From Gammaproteobacteria bacterium (GTDB lineage: Bacteria > Pseudomonadota > Gammaproteobacteria > Burkholderiales > Gallionellaceae), in the NCBI GenBank assembly GCA_018813765.1, contig JAHJBC010000006.1, positions 558,001 through 622,000 on the forward strand: 64,000 bases of DNA. The letters are read 5' to 3'. Under the pieces are notes generated by a model. The model did not search any database. It was given only the letters and a program-made list of their open reading frames with translations, and was not told where the DNA came from. Shown here one piece after another: positions 46,285-58,870 of this stretch (position 1 is the stretch's first letter; each line of letters starts with the position of its first letter). A program made the position numbers and the translations under genes.

Positions 46285-47078
46285 GCCGCATCGATACGAC
46301 TTTCGCCCAACTGAAACAGCAACAGCGCAAAGCGCTCATCCCTTTCATCACTGCGGGCGATCCGTCGCAGCAACTCACCGTGCCGCTGATGCACGGGCTG
46401 GTGGCGGCGGGTGCGGATGTGCTCGAACTCGGTGTGCCGTTCTCCGACCCGATGGCGGACGGCCCCACCATCCAGCGCGCTTCCGAGCGAGCACTCAAGA
46501 ACGGCATGTCGCTGCGTGGCGTGCTCGGCATGGTGGCGGAATTTCGCAAGCAGGATGCGGCCACCCCGGTGGTGTTAATGGGCTACGGCAATCCGATCGA
46601 GGCGATGGGCTGGGAGATATTCGCGCAGCGTTGCGCCGAAGTCGGCGTGGATGGCGTGCTGACGGTGGATTTCCCGCCGGAAGAGAGCCATGAGGCGTTC
46701 GAGCATCTGCAACGCCACAACATCGCGCCCATCTTCCTGCTGGCGCCGACCACCAACGAGGAGCGCATCGAGAATGTTGCCAAGCTGGCACGCGGCTACG
46801 TGTATTACGTCTCGCTCAAGGGTGTCACCGGCGCGGGCAACCTCGACTTGTCGGCCATCGAACAGAAACTGCCGCAACTGCGCAAGCACATCAAGTTGCC
46901 CATCGGCGTCGGCTTCGGCATCCGCGATGCGGAGACGGCCAGGGCGGTTTCCAAGTTGTGTGACGGCGTGGTGGTAGGCAGCCGAATCGTGCAGGAAATC
47001 GAGAATTCGAACGAAAATAATGTAGTCGCCAACGTGGGCAAATTAGTGAAAGAATTGCGTCAGGCGATAGATCAATAA
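46281..47078 (+). CDS. trpA: Tryptophan synthase alpha subunit
   Basis: TrpA cleaves indole-3-glycerol phosphate and channels indole to TrpB. The protein has 265 residues with [12 protein letters not shown], the catalytic Glu in [31 protein letters not shown] (catalytic Asp) and [13 protein letters not shown], plus [12 protein letters not shown] for the phosphate site. It is coupled to trpB and followed by accD after 13 bases. Confidence 0.96.
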   Translation: MSRIDTTFAQLKQQQRKALIPFITAGDPSQQLTVPLMHGLVAAGADVLELGVPFSDPMADGPTIQRASERALKNGMSLRGVLGMVAEFRKQDAATPVVLMGYGNPIEAMGWEIFAQRCAEVGVDGVLTVDFPPEESHEAFEHLQRHNIAPIFLLAPTTNEERIENVAKLARGYVYYVSLKGVTGAGNLDLSAIEQKLPQLRKHIKLPIGVGFGIRDAETARAVSKLCDGVVVGSRIVQEIENSNENNVVANVGKLVKELRQAIDQ

Positions 47079-47091
47079 AGAGGAGAACACC

Positions 47092-47976
47092 ATGAGCTGG
47101 TTCCAGAAACTGTTGCCCCCCCGCATCAAACGCAGGGAGAGCGAAGACTCCAAGAAGAACGTGCCTGAAGGCTTGTGGCACAAATGCCCGTCCTGTCAGG
47201 CGGTGCTGTATCACGCCGACCTGGAAAAAAACCACAGCGTCTGCCCCAAGTGCAGCCACCATCATCGTGTGCTGGCGCGCACTCGCCTTGACTGGCTGCT
47301 GGATAGCGAAGGCCGCTTCGAGATCGGCTCTGAAGTGCTCTCGGTCGATACGCTCAAATTCAAGGACAGCAGGAAATACACCGACCGGCTGACGGCCGCC
47401 CAGCGCGATACCGGGGAAGACGATTCGCTGGTGGTGCTGCAGGGCAGTATCCATGCGCTGCCTGTCGTGGCGGCAGCGTTCGAGTTCAGCTTCATGGGCG
47501 GCTCCATGGGCTCGGTGACGGGCGAGCGCTTCGTGCGCGGCGTGCAGGTCGCGCTGGAGCAGCAATGCCCCTTCATCTGCTTTGCCGCCAGCGGCGGAGC
47601 ACGTATGCAGGAAGGCCTGCTGTCGCTGATGCAGATGGCCAAGACCAGCGCCGCGCTGACCCAACTGAGCGAAGCGAAACTGCCCTTCATCTCCGTGCTC
47701 ACCGACCCCACCATGGGTGGCGTCTCCGCCAGCTTCGCCTTCCTCGGTGACGTGGTCATCGCCGAACCCGGTGCGCTGATCGGCTTCGCCGGTGCACGTG
47801 TGATCCAGCAGACCGTGCGCGAAACCCTGCCGGATGGCTTCCAGCGTGCCGAGTTCCTGCTCGAGCACGGCGCCATCGACATGATCGTCGACCGCCGTCA
47901 GATGCGCGACCAACTGGCTACGTTGATCACCCTGCTGACCAAGCAGGATGCGGTGGCTAGGTTGGAGGCGGCGTAA
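47092..47976 (+). CDS. accD: Acetyl-CoA carboxylase carboxyltransferase beta subunit
   Basis: AccD with AccA transfers carboxyl from biotin to acetyl-CoA for fatty acid synthesis. The protein has 294 residues with the zinc ribbon [20 protein letters not shown]-type at residues about 28-50 (four cysteines), [30 protein letters not shown], and the CoA site [25 protein letters not shown]. The trpFBA-accD-folC order is widespread in betaproteobacteria. Confidence 0.96.
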   Translation: MSWFQKLLPPRIKRRESEDSKKNVPEGLWHKCPSCQAVLYHADLEKNHSVCPKCSHHHRVLARTRLDWLLDSEGRFEIGSEVLSVDTLKFKDSRKYTDRLTAAQRDTGEDDSLVVLQGSIHALPVVAAAFEFSFMGGSMGSVTGERFVRGVQVALEQQCPFICFAASGGARMQEGLLSLMQMAKTSAALTQLSEAKLPFISVLTDPTMGGVSASFAFLGDVVIAEPGALIGFAGARVIQQTVRETLPDGFQRAEFLLEHGAIDMIVDRRQMRDQLATLITLLTKQDAVARLEAA

Positions 47977-47990
47977 TAAAAAACCATTCC

Positions 47991-48083
47991 GTCCACGAAA
48001 GACACAAAAAACACGAAACTATAATCAGAAGATTGATGCGGAGTTGGTCGGTCACTTTCGTGGATTTCGTGTTTTTCGTGGAC
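47991..48083. repeat. CCACGAAAAACACGAAA inverted repeat
   Basis: GTCCACGAAAGACACAAAAA... (47991-48018) pairs imperfectly with TTTCGTGGATTTCGTG... (48056-48083), about 28 bases per arm with a 37-base spacer. It lies between accD and folC, inside an otherwise tight gene run. The look is a dispersed repeat rather than a terminator. Confidence 0.7.
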
Positions 48084-48103
48084 AATTGCAGTTCTGATCT
48101 TCA

Positions 48104-49369
48104 ATGCCGAACACTTTAGTCGACTGGCTAACCTACCTCGAATCCCTCCACCCCAAAACCATCGCGCTCGGCCTAGAGCGCGTGGCGCAAGTCAAACAAC
48201 GTCTCGATCTGCAACCTGATTTCCCCGTCATCATCGTCGGCGGAACCAACGGCAAAGGCTCGGTGTGCGCGATGCTGGAAGCTATCCTGCATGCCGCCGG
48301 ATACAAGGTCGGCTGTTACACCTCGCCGCATCTGCTGGAGTACAACGAACGCGTGCGTATAGCCAAACAGCAGGCGAGCGACGCCGAGTTGTGCGTGTCG
48401 TTCGAACAGATCGAGCAGGTGCGCGGGGATGTCGCGCTGACCTATTTCGAATTCGGCACGCTGGCAGCCATGCAATGCTTCATCTCCCACAAGGTGGATG
48501 TCTCCATCCTCGAAGTCGGGCTGGGCGGCAGGCTGGATGCGGTGAACGTATTCGATCCCGAATGTTCGGTGGTGACCAGCGTGGATATCGACCATGTCGA
48601 TTATCTGGGCGATACGCGCGAAAAGATCGCCTTCGAAAAGGCCGGTATCTTTCGCCAAGGCCGCGTGGCGATCTGTGCCGATACTGATGTGCCGCAGGCG
48701 CTACGCCAGCATGCGGAGGAGATCGGCGCGGAGTTGTGGTGTATTGGTGGCGAATTTGGTTTCACTGCAAATCAGGGGCAATGGGACTACCGCAGCAAGG
48801 CAGGTTCGCGCAGTGCCCTGCCGATTCCGGCCTTGCGCGGTGCCTTCCAGTTGCCCAACGCCAGCGCGGCACTGGCGGCGCTGGATGCGCTCAGGGACAA
48901 GCTGCCGGTGAGCATGGATGCCGTACGGCGCGGGCTGGTCGAGGTGGAGCTGGCCGGGCGGTTCCAGTTCGTGCCGGGACGGCCGCAGTTGATCCTTGAC
49001 GTGGCGCACAACCCGCGTGCGGCACGGTCGCTGGCGCAGAATCTGGCCAGTCTGCCACCGACAAAGACCTTTGCCGTATTTGCCATGCTCAAGGACAAGG
49101 ATATGGCAGGTGTCGCCAAGGAACTGGATGCGCAGGTAGACGAGTGGCTGGTTGCCGGGATAGATGCGCCGCGCGGTGCGACCGCGGCCGAGTTGGCGCA
49201 GGTGCTGCGGGATGCCGGGGTTCGCGGAGAGGTTCAGGTCTGCGATTCCATCGAAAGTGCGCTGCATGAGGCCAGCAACCGCGCATCCGAAAATGATAGA
49301 ATCGCGGCGTTCGGTTCCTTTTACACAGTGGCTGAAGTGATGCGGGCGCGCGGCATGCGCAGCGCCTGA
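48104..49369 (+). CDS. folC: Bifunctional dihydrofolate/folylpolyglutamate synthase
   Basis: FolC adds glutamate to dihydropteroate and to folates. The protein has 421 residues with the Mur-ligase-type ATP loop VGGTNGKGSVCAML, the YTSPHLLEYNERVRI segment, ILEVGLGGRLDAVN, TSVDIDHVDYLGDTREKIAFEKAGI and LILDVAHNPRAARSLAQNL. It starts after the CCACGAA repeat and is followed closely by dedD. Confidence 0.94.
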   Translation: MPNTLVDWLTYLESLHPKTIALGLERVAQVKQRLDLQPDFPVIIVGGTNGKGSVCAMLEAILHAAGYKVGCYTSPHLLEYNERVRIAKQQASDAELCVSFEQIEQVRGDVALTYFEFGTLAAMQCFISHKVDVSILEVGLGGRLDAVNVFDPECSVVTSVDIDHVDYLGDTREKIAFEKAGIFRQGRVAICADTDVPQALRQHAEEIGAELWCIGGEFGFTANQGQWDYRSKAGSRSALPIPALRGAFQLPNASAALAALDALRDKLPVSMDAVRRGLVEVELAGRFQFVPGRPQLILDVAHNPRAARSLAQNLASLPPTKTFAVFAMLKDKDMAGVAKELDAQVDEWLVAGIDAPRGATAAELAQVLRDAGVRGEVQVCDSIESALHEASNRASENDRIAAFGSFYTVAEVMRARGMRSA

Positions 49370-49387
49370 TTTTCCCGGTGAGACAAG

Positions 49388-50050
49388 ATGGCAAAACAGA
49401 CGACTGAAGAAGAACTCAACCTGCGGCGGCAGGCAAGACGCCGCTTGATCGGTGCGGTTGCGTTGGTGCTGCTGGCGGTGTTCCTGCTGCCGGTCGTGTT
49501 CGACAGCGATCCCGCGCTCAACTCAGGCAACGACATCGAGTTGCGCATACCGAACAAGGACAATGCGGGCGAATTCGAGCCGAAGATCGACCTGCCCGAA
49601 CTGGACAAGATGGCGGCTGAAGTCGCGGCGGCCTCGACCGTTGCGGTTGCGCAGCCTGCACCGGTCGAGGCCCAGGTTGTTGCTCCGGTAGTGACGGAGG
49701 CTCCGGTCAAGCCGGCTGAGGAGGCCGCACCCAAGGTCGAGGCAAAGCCCAAGGTCGAGACCAAACCCAAAGTCGAGACCAAACCAAAAGTCGAAAGCAA
49801 GCCTGTAGCAAAGCAGCAGCCGGTTCCCAAGACCGGCTGGGTGGTGCAGGTCGGTGCATTCGCCAATGCCGATACGGCGAAGAATCTGCGTGACAAGTTG
49901 AGCAAACAGGGCTATCGCGCCTATACCGAGAAGGCTGGCGATGTCATGCGCGTTCGCGTGGGCAGCTTTTCCACGCTCGATGCGGCGGAGAAAATTGAGG
50001 CCAAACTGGAAGCGCAGGGCATGCCTTCCAATGTGGTCAACCTCGAGTAG
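49388..50050 (+). CDS. dedD: SPOR-domain protein, DedD-like
   Basis: SPOR proteins bind denuded peptidoglycan at the division septum. The protein has 220 residues with a membrane span near 20-37 (LIGAVALVLLAVFLLPVVF), a Pro/Lys/Val repeat spacer (KPKVETKPKVETKPKVE type) and a C-terminal SPOR domain (VVQVGAFANADTAKNLRDKL, RVRVGSFSTLDAAEKIEAKL). Its place between folC and cvpA is the same as that of dedD in proteobacteria. Confidence 0.88.
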   Translation: MAKQTTEEELNLRRQARRRLIGAVALVLLAVFLLPVVFDSDPALNSGNDIELRIPNKDNAGEFEPKIDLPELDKMAAEVAAASTVAVAQPAPVEAQVVAPVVTEAPVKPAEEAAPKVEAKPKVETKPKVETKPKVESKPVAKQQPVPKTGWVVQVGAFANADTAKNLRDKLSKQGYRAYTEKAGDVMRVRVGSFSTLDAAEKIEAKLEAQGMPSNVVNLE

Positions 50051-50059
50051 GGCCGCTCG

Positions 50060-50539
50060 GTGACAGCTTTCGATTTTGCGGTCATCGGGATCATTGCTTT
50101 GTCTGCGCTGGTGGGCTGGTGGCGCGGATTCATGTATGAGCTGTTCTCGCTGATCGGCTGGCTGGCGGCATTCATCGTGGCGCGCACCTTCTCGGCGGAG
50201 GCGTTGCCGTATGTGCCGGAAGCGGTGGGGGTGGAACGCATCCGCGAGGCGGCGGCGTTCGCGGCTCTGTTCATCTCGACGCTGATCGTGGGCGCCTTGT
50301 TCGCATGGTTCCTGGCGCGGCTAGCGAAATTCGCCGGACTGGGCGGAATGGACGGCAAGTTCGGCGCGATCTTCGGCATGTTGCGCGGTGTGCTGGTGGT
50401 GATCGCGCTGGTGTGGCTGGGCGGGTTGACCGGTTTGCCGCAGAAACCGTTCTGGCGCGATGCATTGTCGAGCAAGCCCTTGCAGCATGCAGCGCTGTAC
50501 GCCAAGGATTATTTGCCGGAAAACGTGGCTATCAAGTAA
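50060..50539 (+). CDS. cvpA: CvpA family membrane protein
   Basis: CvpA is an inner-membrane protein needed for colicin V production in E. coli and for envelope stress tolerance; its molecular role is unclear. The protein has 159 residues from a GTG at 50060. It has about four spans, begins [33 protein letters not shown] and includes [32 protein letters not shown]. It precedes purF, the usual neighbour. Confidence 0.92.
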   Translation: MTAFDFAVIGIIALSALVGWWRGFMYELFSLIGWLAAFIVARTFSAEALPYVPEAVGVERIREAAAFAALFISTLIVGALFAWFLARLAKFAGLGGMDGKFGAIFGMLRGVLVVIALVWLGGLTGLPQKPFWRDALSSKPLQHAALYAKDYLPENVAIK

Positions 50540-50564
50540 CTACTGGAACAATCGGAAACCAAAC

Positions 50565-52091
<1,527 letters not shown>

Positions 52092-52095
52092 TGCG

Positions 52096-52125
52096 TTGAC
52101 AGTTTGCGGCGGGGGGTGTTACTTT
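52096..52125 (+). promoter_or_regulatory. Sigma-70-type promoter for the metZ leader
   Basis: TTGACA (52096-52101) is a perfect -35 box. After 17-18 bases comes TTACTT/TACTTT (52119-52125), a weaker -10. Transcription would start near the first base of the SAM-II aptamer. Confidence 0.6.
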
Positions 52126-52130
52126 CTGCC

Positions 52131-52185
52131 TGCGCCGATTTGAGGAACAGCTTGCGGGCGCATTACAAATACAGCTAAAGCGGGA
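52131..52185 (+). promoter_or_regulatory. SAM-II (SAM-alpha) riboswitch upstream of metZ
   Basis: The P1 stem TGCGCC (52131-52136) pairs with GGCGCA (52157-52162). The loop holds GATTTGA followed by GCTTGC. The 3' part holds CAAAT, then AGCTAAAG (52173-52180) and CGGG, matching in order the conserved GAUUU, GCUUGC, AAA and GCUAA elements of the SAM-II pseudoknot. It lies immediately before metZ, the usual target. GCTAAA can alternatively pair with TTTAGC at 52193-52198, so SAM binding would free the terminator and lower metZ expression. This class is best known from alphaproteobacteria. Confidence 0.87.
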
Positions 52186-52186
52186 G

Positions 52187-52219
52187 ACCCGGTTTAGCGC
52201 TAAGCTTTCCGGGTTTTTT
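52187..52219 (+). terminator. Riboswitch-controlled terminator before metZ
   Basis: ACCCGG (52187-52192) pairs with CCGGGT (52209-52214), with a palindrome TTAGCGCTAA in between, followed by TTTTTT. Its TTTAGC (52193-52198) competes for GCTAAA of the aptamer, giving a mutually exclusive antiterminator. Confidence 0.8.
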
Positions 52220-52252
52220 ATTGCACGGTTTGTTCTGTGCAGGAGATGAATG

Positions 52253-53422
52253 ATGAGCGATCACGGATATCAACTTGAAACGCTGGCAGTGCGCGCGGGT
52301 GGCGTGCAAAGCCAGTTCCACGAGCACAGTGAAGCCTTGTTCCTGACGTCGAGCTTCACCTTCGATAATGCAGAGCAGGCGGCGAAGCGCTTCATCGGCG
52401 AAGAGCCGGGCAACATCTATGCGCGCTTCACCAATCCCACCGTCACCATGTTCGAAGAACGTCTGGCGGTGCTGGAAGGCGCGGAGCAGTGCGTGGCGAC
52501 CGCGAGTGGCATGGCCGCGATACTGGCGACTTGCATGGCGCTGCTGAAGGCGGGCGACCATATCGTCGCGTCGCAGAGCCTGTTTGGTGCCACCACCAAC
52601 ACGTTCAACAACTACTTCAAGAAATTCGGTGTCGAGACCACCTATGTGTCGGCAACGGATGTCGCGGAGTGGGAGGCGGCGGTGCGCCCGAACACGAAAC
52701 TGTTCTTCCTGGAGACGCCGTCCAACCCGCTCACCGAGATCTCCGACATTGCGGCCATCGCGGCGGTGGCGAAGGCCTGCGGCGCGCTGCTGGCGGTGGA
52801 CAACTGTTTCTGTACGCCCATCCTGCAACGCCCGCTCGATCTGGGCGCGGACATCGTGATCCATTCCGCCACCAAGTACATCGATGGGCAGGGCAGAGTA
52901 CTGGGCGGAGCGGTGCTGGGCAGCAAGAAGCTGATGGAGCCGGTGTATGGTTTCCTGCGCACCACCGGCCCGACCATGAGTGCGTTCAATGCCTGGGTGT
53001 TCCTGAAAGGGCTGGAGACGCTCAAGCTGCGCATGGATGCGCACAGCGCGAATGCGCTCGAACTTGCGCAGTGGCTGGAGAAACAGCCCAACGTGGCGCG
53101 CGTGTTCTACCCCGGCCTGAAGTCGCATCCGCAGCATGCGCTGGCGATGAAACAGCAGAAGACCGGCGGCGGCATCGTGGCGTTCGAGGTGAAAGGCGGC
53201 AAGGCAGCGGCCTGGAAGGTGATCGACAACACGAAGATGTTGTCCATCACCGCCAACCTGGGCGACACCAAGACCACCATCACCCATCCGGCCAGTACCA
53301 CGCATGCGCGCATCACGCCGGAAGCACGGGCCGCGGCCGGAATCACGGAAGGCTTGTTACGCATCGCCGTGGGGCTGGAAGCGGTGGTCGATATCCGGAA
53401 CGATCTGGCACGGGGGCTGTAA
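52253..53422 (+). CDS. metZ: O-succinylhomoserine sulfhydrylase MetZ
   Basis: MetZ is a PLP enzyme that turns O-succinylhomoserine and sulfide into homocysteine. The protein has 389 residues: LETLAVRAGGVQSQFHEHSEALFLTSSF-type start, YARFTNPTVTMFEERLAVLEG, ASGMAAILATCMALL, the PLP lysine in IHSATKYIDGQGRVLGG, and TNLGDTK-like SITANLGDTKTTITHP. Two in-frame ATGs (52250, 52253) follow AGGAG; the second has better spacing. A SAM-II riboswitch in its leader gives feedback by S-adenosylmethionine. pncC follows after two bases. Confidence 0.94.
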   Translation: MSDHGYQLETLAVRAGGVQSQFHEHSEALFLTSSFTFDNAEQAAKRFIGEEPGNIYARFTNPTVTMFEERLAVLEGAEQCVATASGMAAILATCMALLKAGDHIVASQSLFGATTNTFNNYFKKFGVETTYVSATDVAEWEAAVRPNTKLFFLETPSNPLTEISDIAAIAAVAKACGALLAVDNCFCTPILQRPLDLGADIVIHSATKYIDGQGRVLGGAVLGSKKLMEPVYGFLRTTGPTMSAFNAWVFLKGLETLKLRMDAHSANALELAQWLEKQPNVARVFYPGLKSHPQHALAMKQQKTGGGIVAFEVKGGKAAAWKVIDNTKMLSITANLGDTKTTITHPASTTHARITPEARAAAGITEGLLRIAVGLEAVVDIRNDLARGL

Positions 53423-53424
53423 AG

Positions 53425-53967
53425 ATGAAGCGAGCCAAAAAACGAGCTAGGCGTCCCGCCGCCGTCAGTGCGCCCGAATCCGGGCTGCTGGCACGCCAGG
53501 TCGGCGAGGCGCTCAAGGCACAGGGCATGACGCTGGTGACGGCGGAGTCCTGCACCGGCGGCGGCGTCGCGCAGGCGGTCACGCGCATATCGGGCAGTTC
53601 GGACTGGTTCGACCGCGGCTTCGTAACCTATTCGAACGAATCCAAGGAAGAGATGCTGGGCGTCTCGCCCGAGACGTTGGAGCAATACGGTGCGGTGAGC
53701 GAGCAGACCGTGCGCGAGATGGTGGATGGTGCGCTGCAATACAGCCGTGCGCAAATCGCGCTGTCGGTGAGCGGTATCGCCGGGCCCACCGGCGGCACGC
53801 CGGAGAAGCCGGTCGGCACCGTCTGGTTCGCCTGGGGAACCAACAAGTCAGTGCATGCGGTTTGCCATCATCTCCCCGGTGACCGCGATGCCGTGCGCGC
53901 AAAATCGGTGCAGATCGCCCTCCAGGGAGTAATCAACCTCTTGAATGGCATCACGAAAATAGCATAA
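53425..53967 (+). CDS. pncC: Nicotinamide-nucleotide amidohydrolase (CinA C-terminal type)
   Basis: PncC hydrolyses NMN to nicotinate mononucleotide in the pyridine nucleotide salvage cycle. The protein has 180 residues: a basic N-terminus (MKRAKKRARRPA), then TLVTAESCTGGGVAQAVTRISGSSDWFDRGF, GVSPETLEQYGAVSEQTVREM, and VSGIAGPTGGTPEKPVGTVWFAW. It lacks the CinA N-domain, as in single-domain PncC/YgaD. It sits just upstream of recA, the conserved neighbourhood. Confidence 0.93.
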   Translation: MKRAKKRARRPAAVSAPESGLLARQVGEALKAQGMTLVTAESCTGGGVAQAVTRISGSSDWFDRGFVTYSNESKEEMLGVSPETLEQYGAVSEQTVREMVDGALQYSRAQIALSVSGIAGPTGGTPEKPVGTVWFAWGTNKSVHAVCHHLPGDRDAVRAKSVQIALQGVINLLNGITKIA

Positions 53968-53976
53968 TACAAAAAG

Positions 53977-53990
53977 AGAACGAACGTTCT
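53977..53990. promoter_or_regulatory. Candidate LexA-type operator before recA
   Basis: AGAAC-GAAC-GTTCT is an inverted repeat with perfect five-base arms and lies about 60 bases before recA. The form GAAC-N4-GTTC resembles the Gram-positive LexA box; most betaproteobacteria use CTGT-N8-ACAG instead. It could be a divergent SOS box or chance. Confidence 0.45.
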
Positions 53991-54051
53991 GTACAAGTCG
54001 AAAATGTTGTGCCACAATCCGCCCCATCGAATTTTCTGAAAGGGGACACAA

Positions 54052-55054
<1,003 letters not shown>

Positions 55055-55077
<23 letters not shown>

Positions 55078-55519
55078 AACAAGCCTGCGCATCCGCGCCA
55101 TGCGATATCTGGCGCGGCGCGAGCATAGCCGGGCGGAGCTGCACGCCAAACTGCAACCCCATGTGCAGGAAGGCGATGACCTCGATGCCGTGCTGGACGA
55201 GTTGGAGAAGCACAACTGGCTCTCCGACGCCCGCGCCGCCAACCTGTTGGTCGATAGCAAGCGCGGCCGCTTCGGCACCCAGCGCATCGCCCACGAATTG
55301 CGTCAGAAGGGCATTGCCGAGAACCTGATAGCCCAGGCCATGCCGCAACTCAAGGAAACCGAACTGGATGCGGCCAGGGAAGTGTGGCAACGGAAGTTCG
55401 GTGTCTTGCCGCAGGACCAGAAAGAAAAATCCAGGCAGGTGCGCTTCCTGCAATCGCGCGGATTCTCCCTGGAAGTGACCCTCAAGGTGTTGAAACTATC
55501 CTCCGTGATGGAGGAATGA
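55055..55519 (+). CDS. recX: Regulatory protein RecX
   Basis: RecX binds RecA filaments and limits their activity. The protein has 154 residues from the GTG at 55055, which overlaps recA by 23 bases, giving the family-like [24 protein letters not shown]. Three-helix repeats follow ([61 protein letters not shown]). An ATG at 55100 is the alternative start but would cut the first helix. Confidence 0.9.
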
Positions 55520-55618
55520 GACGGGTGAGGCTGGGCGCCGAAGCGGCTTTCCAAATGGTATGATGCGCGCCTTGCCCGGCCGGTGCCGGGACGTGAATTC
55601 CAGAGTCCAGGGTGCACC

Positions 55619-58240
<2,622 letters not shown>

Positions 58241-58251
58241 TTCGCCCAGTC

Positions 58252-58278
58252 TGGCTTTCATTGAAAAGCCACTGATTT
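58252..58278 (+). terminator. Weak hairpin after alaS, possible terminator
   Basis: TGGCTTT (58252-58258) pairs with AAAGCCA (58265-58271) across six bases, followed a few bases later by ATTTTC. The stem is short and the T-run poor, so it may be a weak or chance terminator. Confidence 0.4.
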
Positions 58279-58402
58279 TCTTGCGTATTCGGCGCTTGCG
58301 CGTGTTGCCAATCTGGCTCCCTCTGGTGTAAGGTCGCAAGCAGGGATAACGAACGCATTGCCGAATGCATGACGTTGCGTTGTTCCTCTCTACAAGGAAG
58401 AG

Positions 58403-58870
58403 ATGTTGGCGATGCTCAGACAGGCTAACGATACGATACTGCTGGTGGAAGACGGCGAAGCCGAGGTGCTGTTGGTGCAGCAGGCGGTTGCAGGTTGCCC
58501 CGGCGATATGCATCTGGTTGCCGTCAAGGATTCCGGGGAAGCGCTGCAATGGCTTACCGAGACGACCGAACGCGGATATCCCATGCCGCGTCTGATCCTG
58601 CTGGATCTGAAACTCCCCAAGCTGGTTGGACTGGCTGTGCTGCGCACCTTGCGCCTGGATGCGCGTTTGCAGGATGTGCCCATCGTCGTGTTCTCCGAAT
58701 TGCACGAGCCGCCCGATGTGGTGTTGAGTTACCAGATCGGTGCCAACAGCTTCGTCAACAAACCATCCAACCTGGAAGACTTCACCCGCTTGTTGAATGA
58801 TCTGGCCGATATGGGCTGGCTGAAAGCAGACGGTCTGCATCGAAAAATAGAGCAGTCTTTGCCGCAATGA
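58403..58870 (+). CDS. Single-domain response regulator (Rcp1-like)
   Basis: The protein has 155 residues and is a bare receiver domain: acidic pocket residues Glu16-Asp17 (LLVEDGE), phospho-acceptor Asp68 in LILLDLKLPKLVGL, and Lys120 in FVNKPSN. Extra residues between beta-2 and the phospho-site resemble Rcp1-type receivers that pair with phytochrome-like kinases. AAGGAAGAG precedes the ATG. It overlaps the diguanylate cyclase gene by ATGA, so the two are co-translated. Confidence 0.88.
   Translation: MLAMLRQANDTILLVEDGEAEVLLVQQAVAGCPGDMHLVAVKDSGEALQWLTETTERGYPMPRLILLDLKLPKLVGLAVLRTLRLDARLQDVPIVVFSELHEPPDVVLSYQIGANSFVNKPSNLEDFTRLLNDLADMGWLKADGLHRKIEQSLPQ

Noticed and set aside
47991-48083. 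CCACGAA inverted repeat as accD terminator
   Set aside because: The long spacer and lack of a T-run after the stem fit a dispersed repeat better.
52489-53424. Upstream extension of pncC within metZ
   Set aside because: It runs in another frame of metZ and its sequence is compositionally abnormal; the ATG at 53425 right after metZ fits the family.
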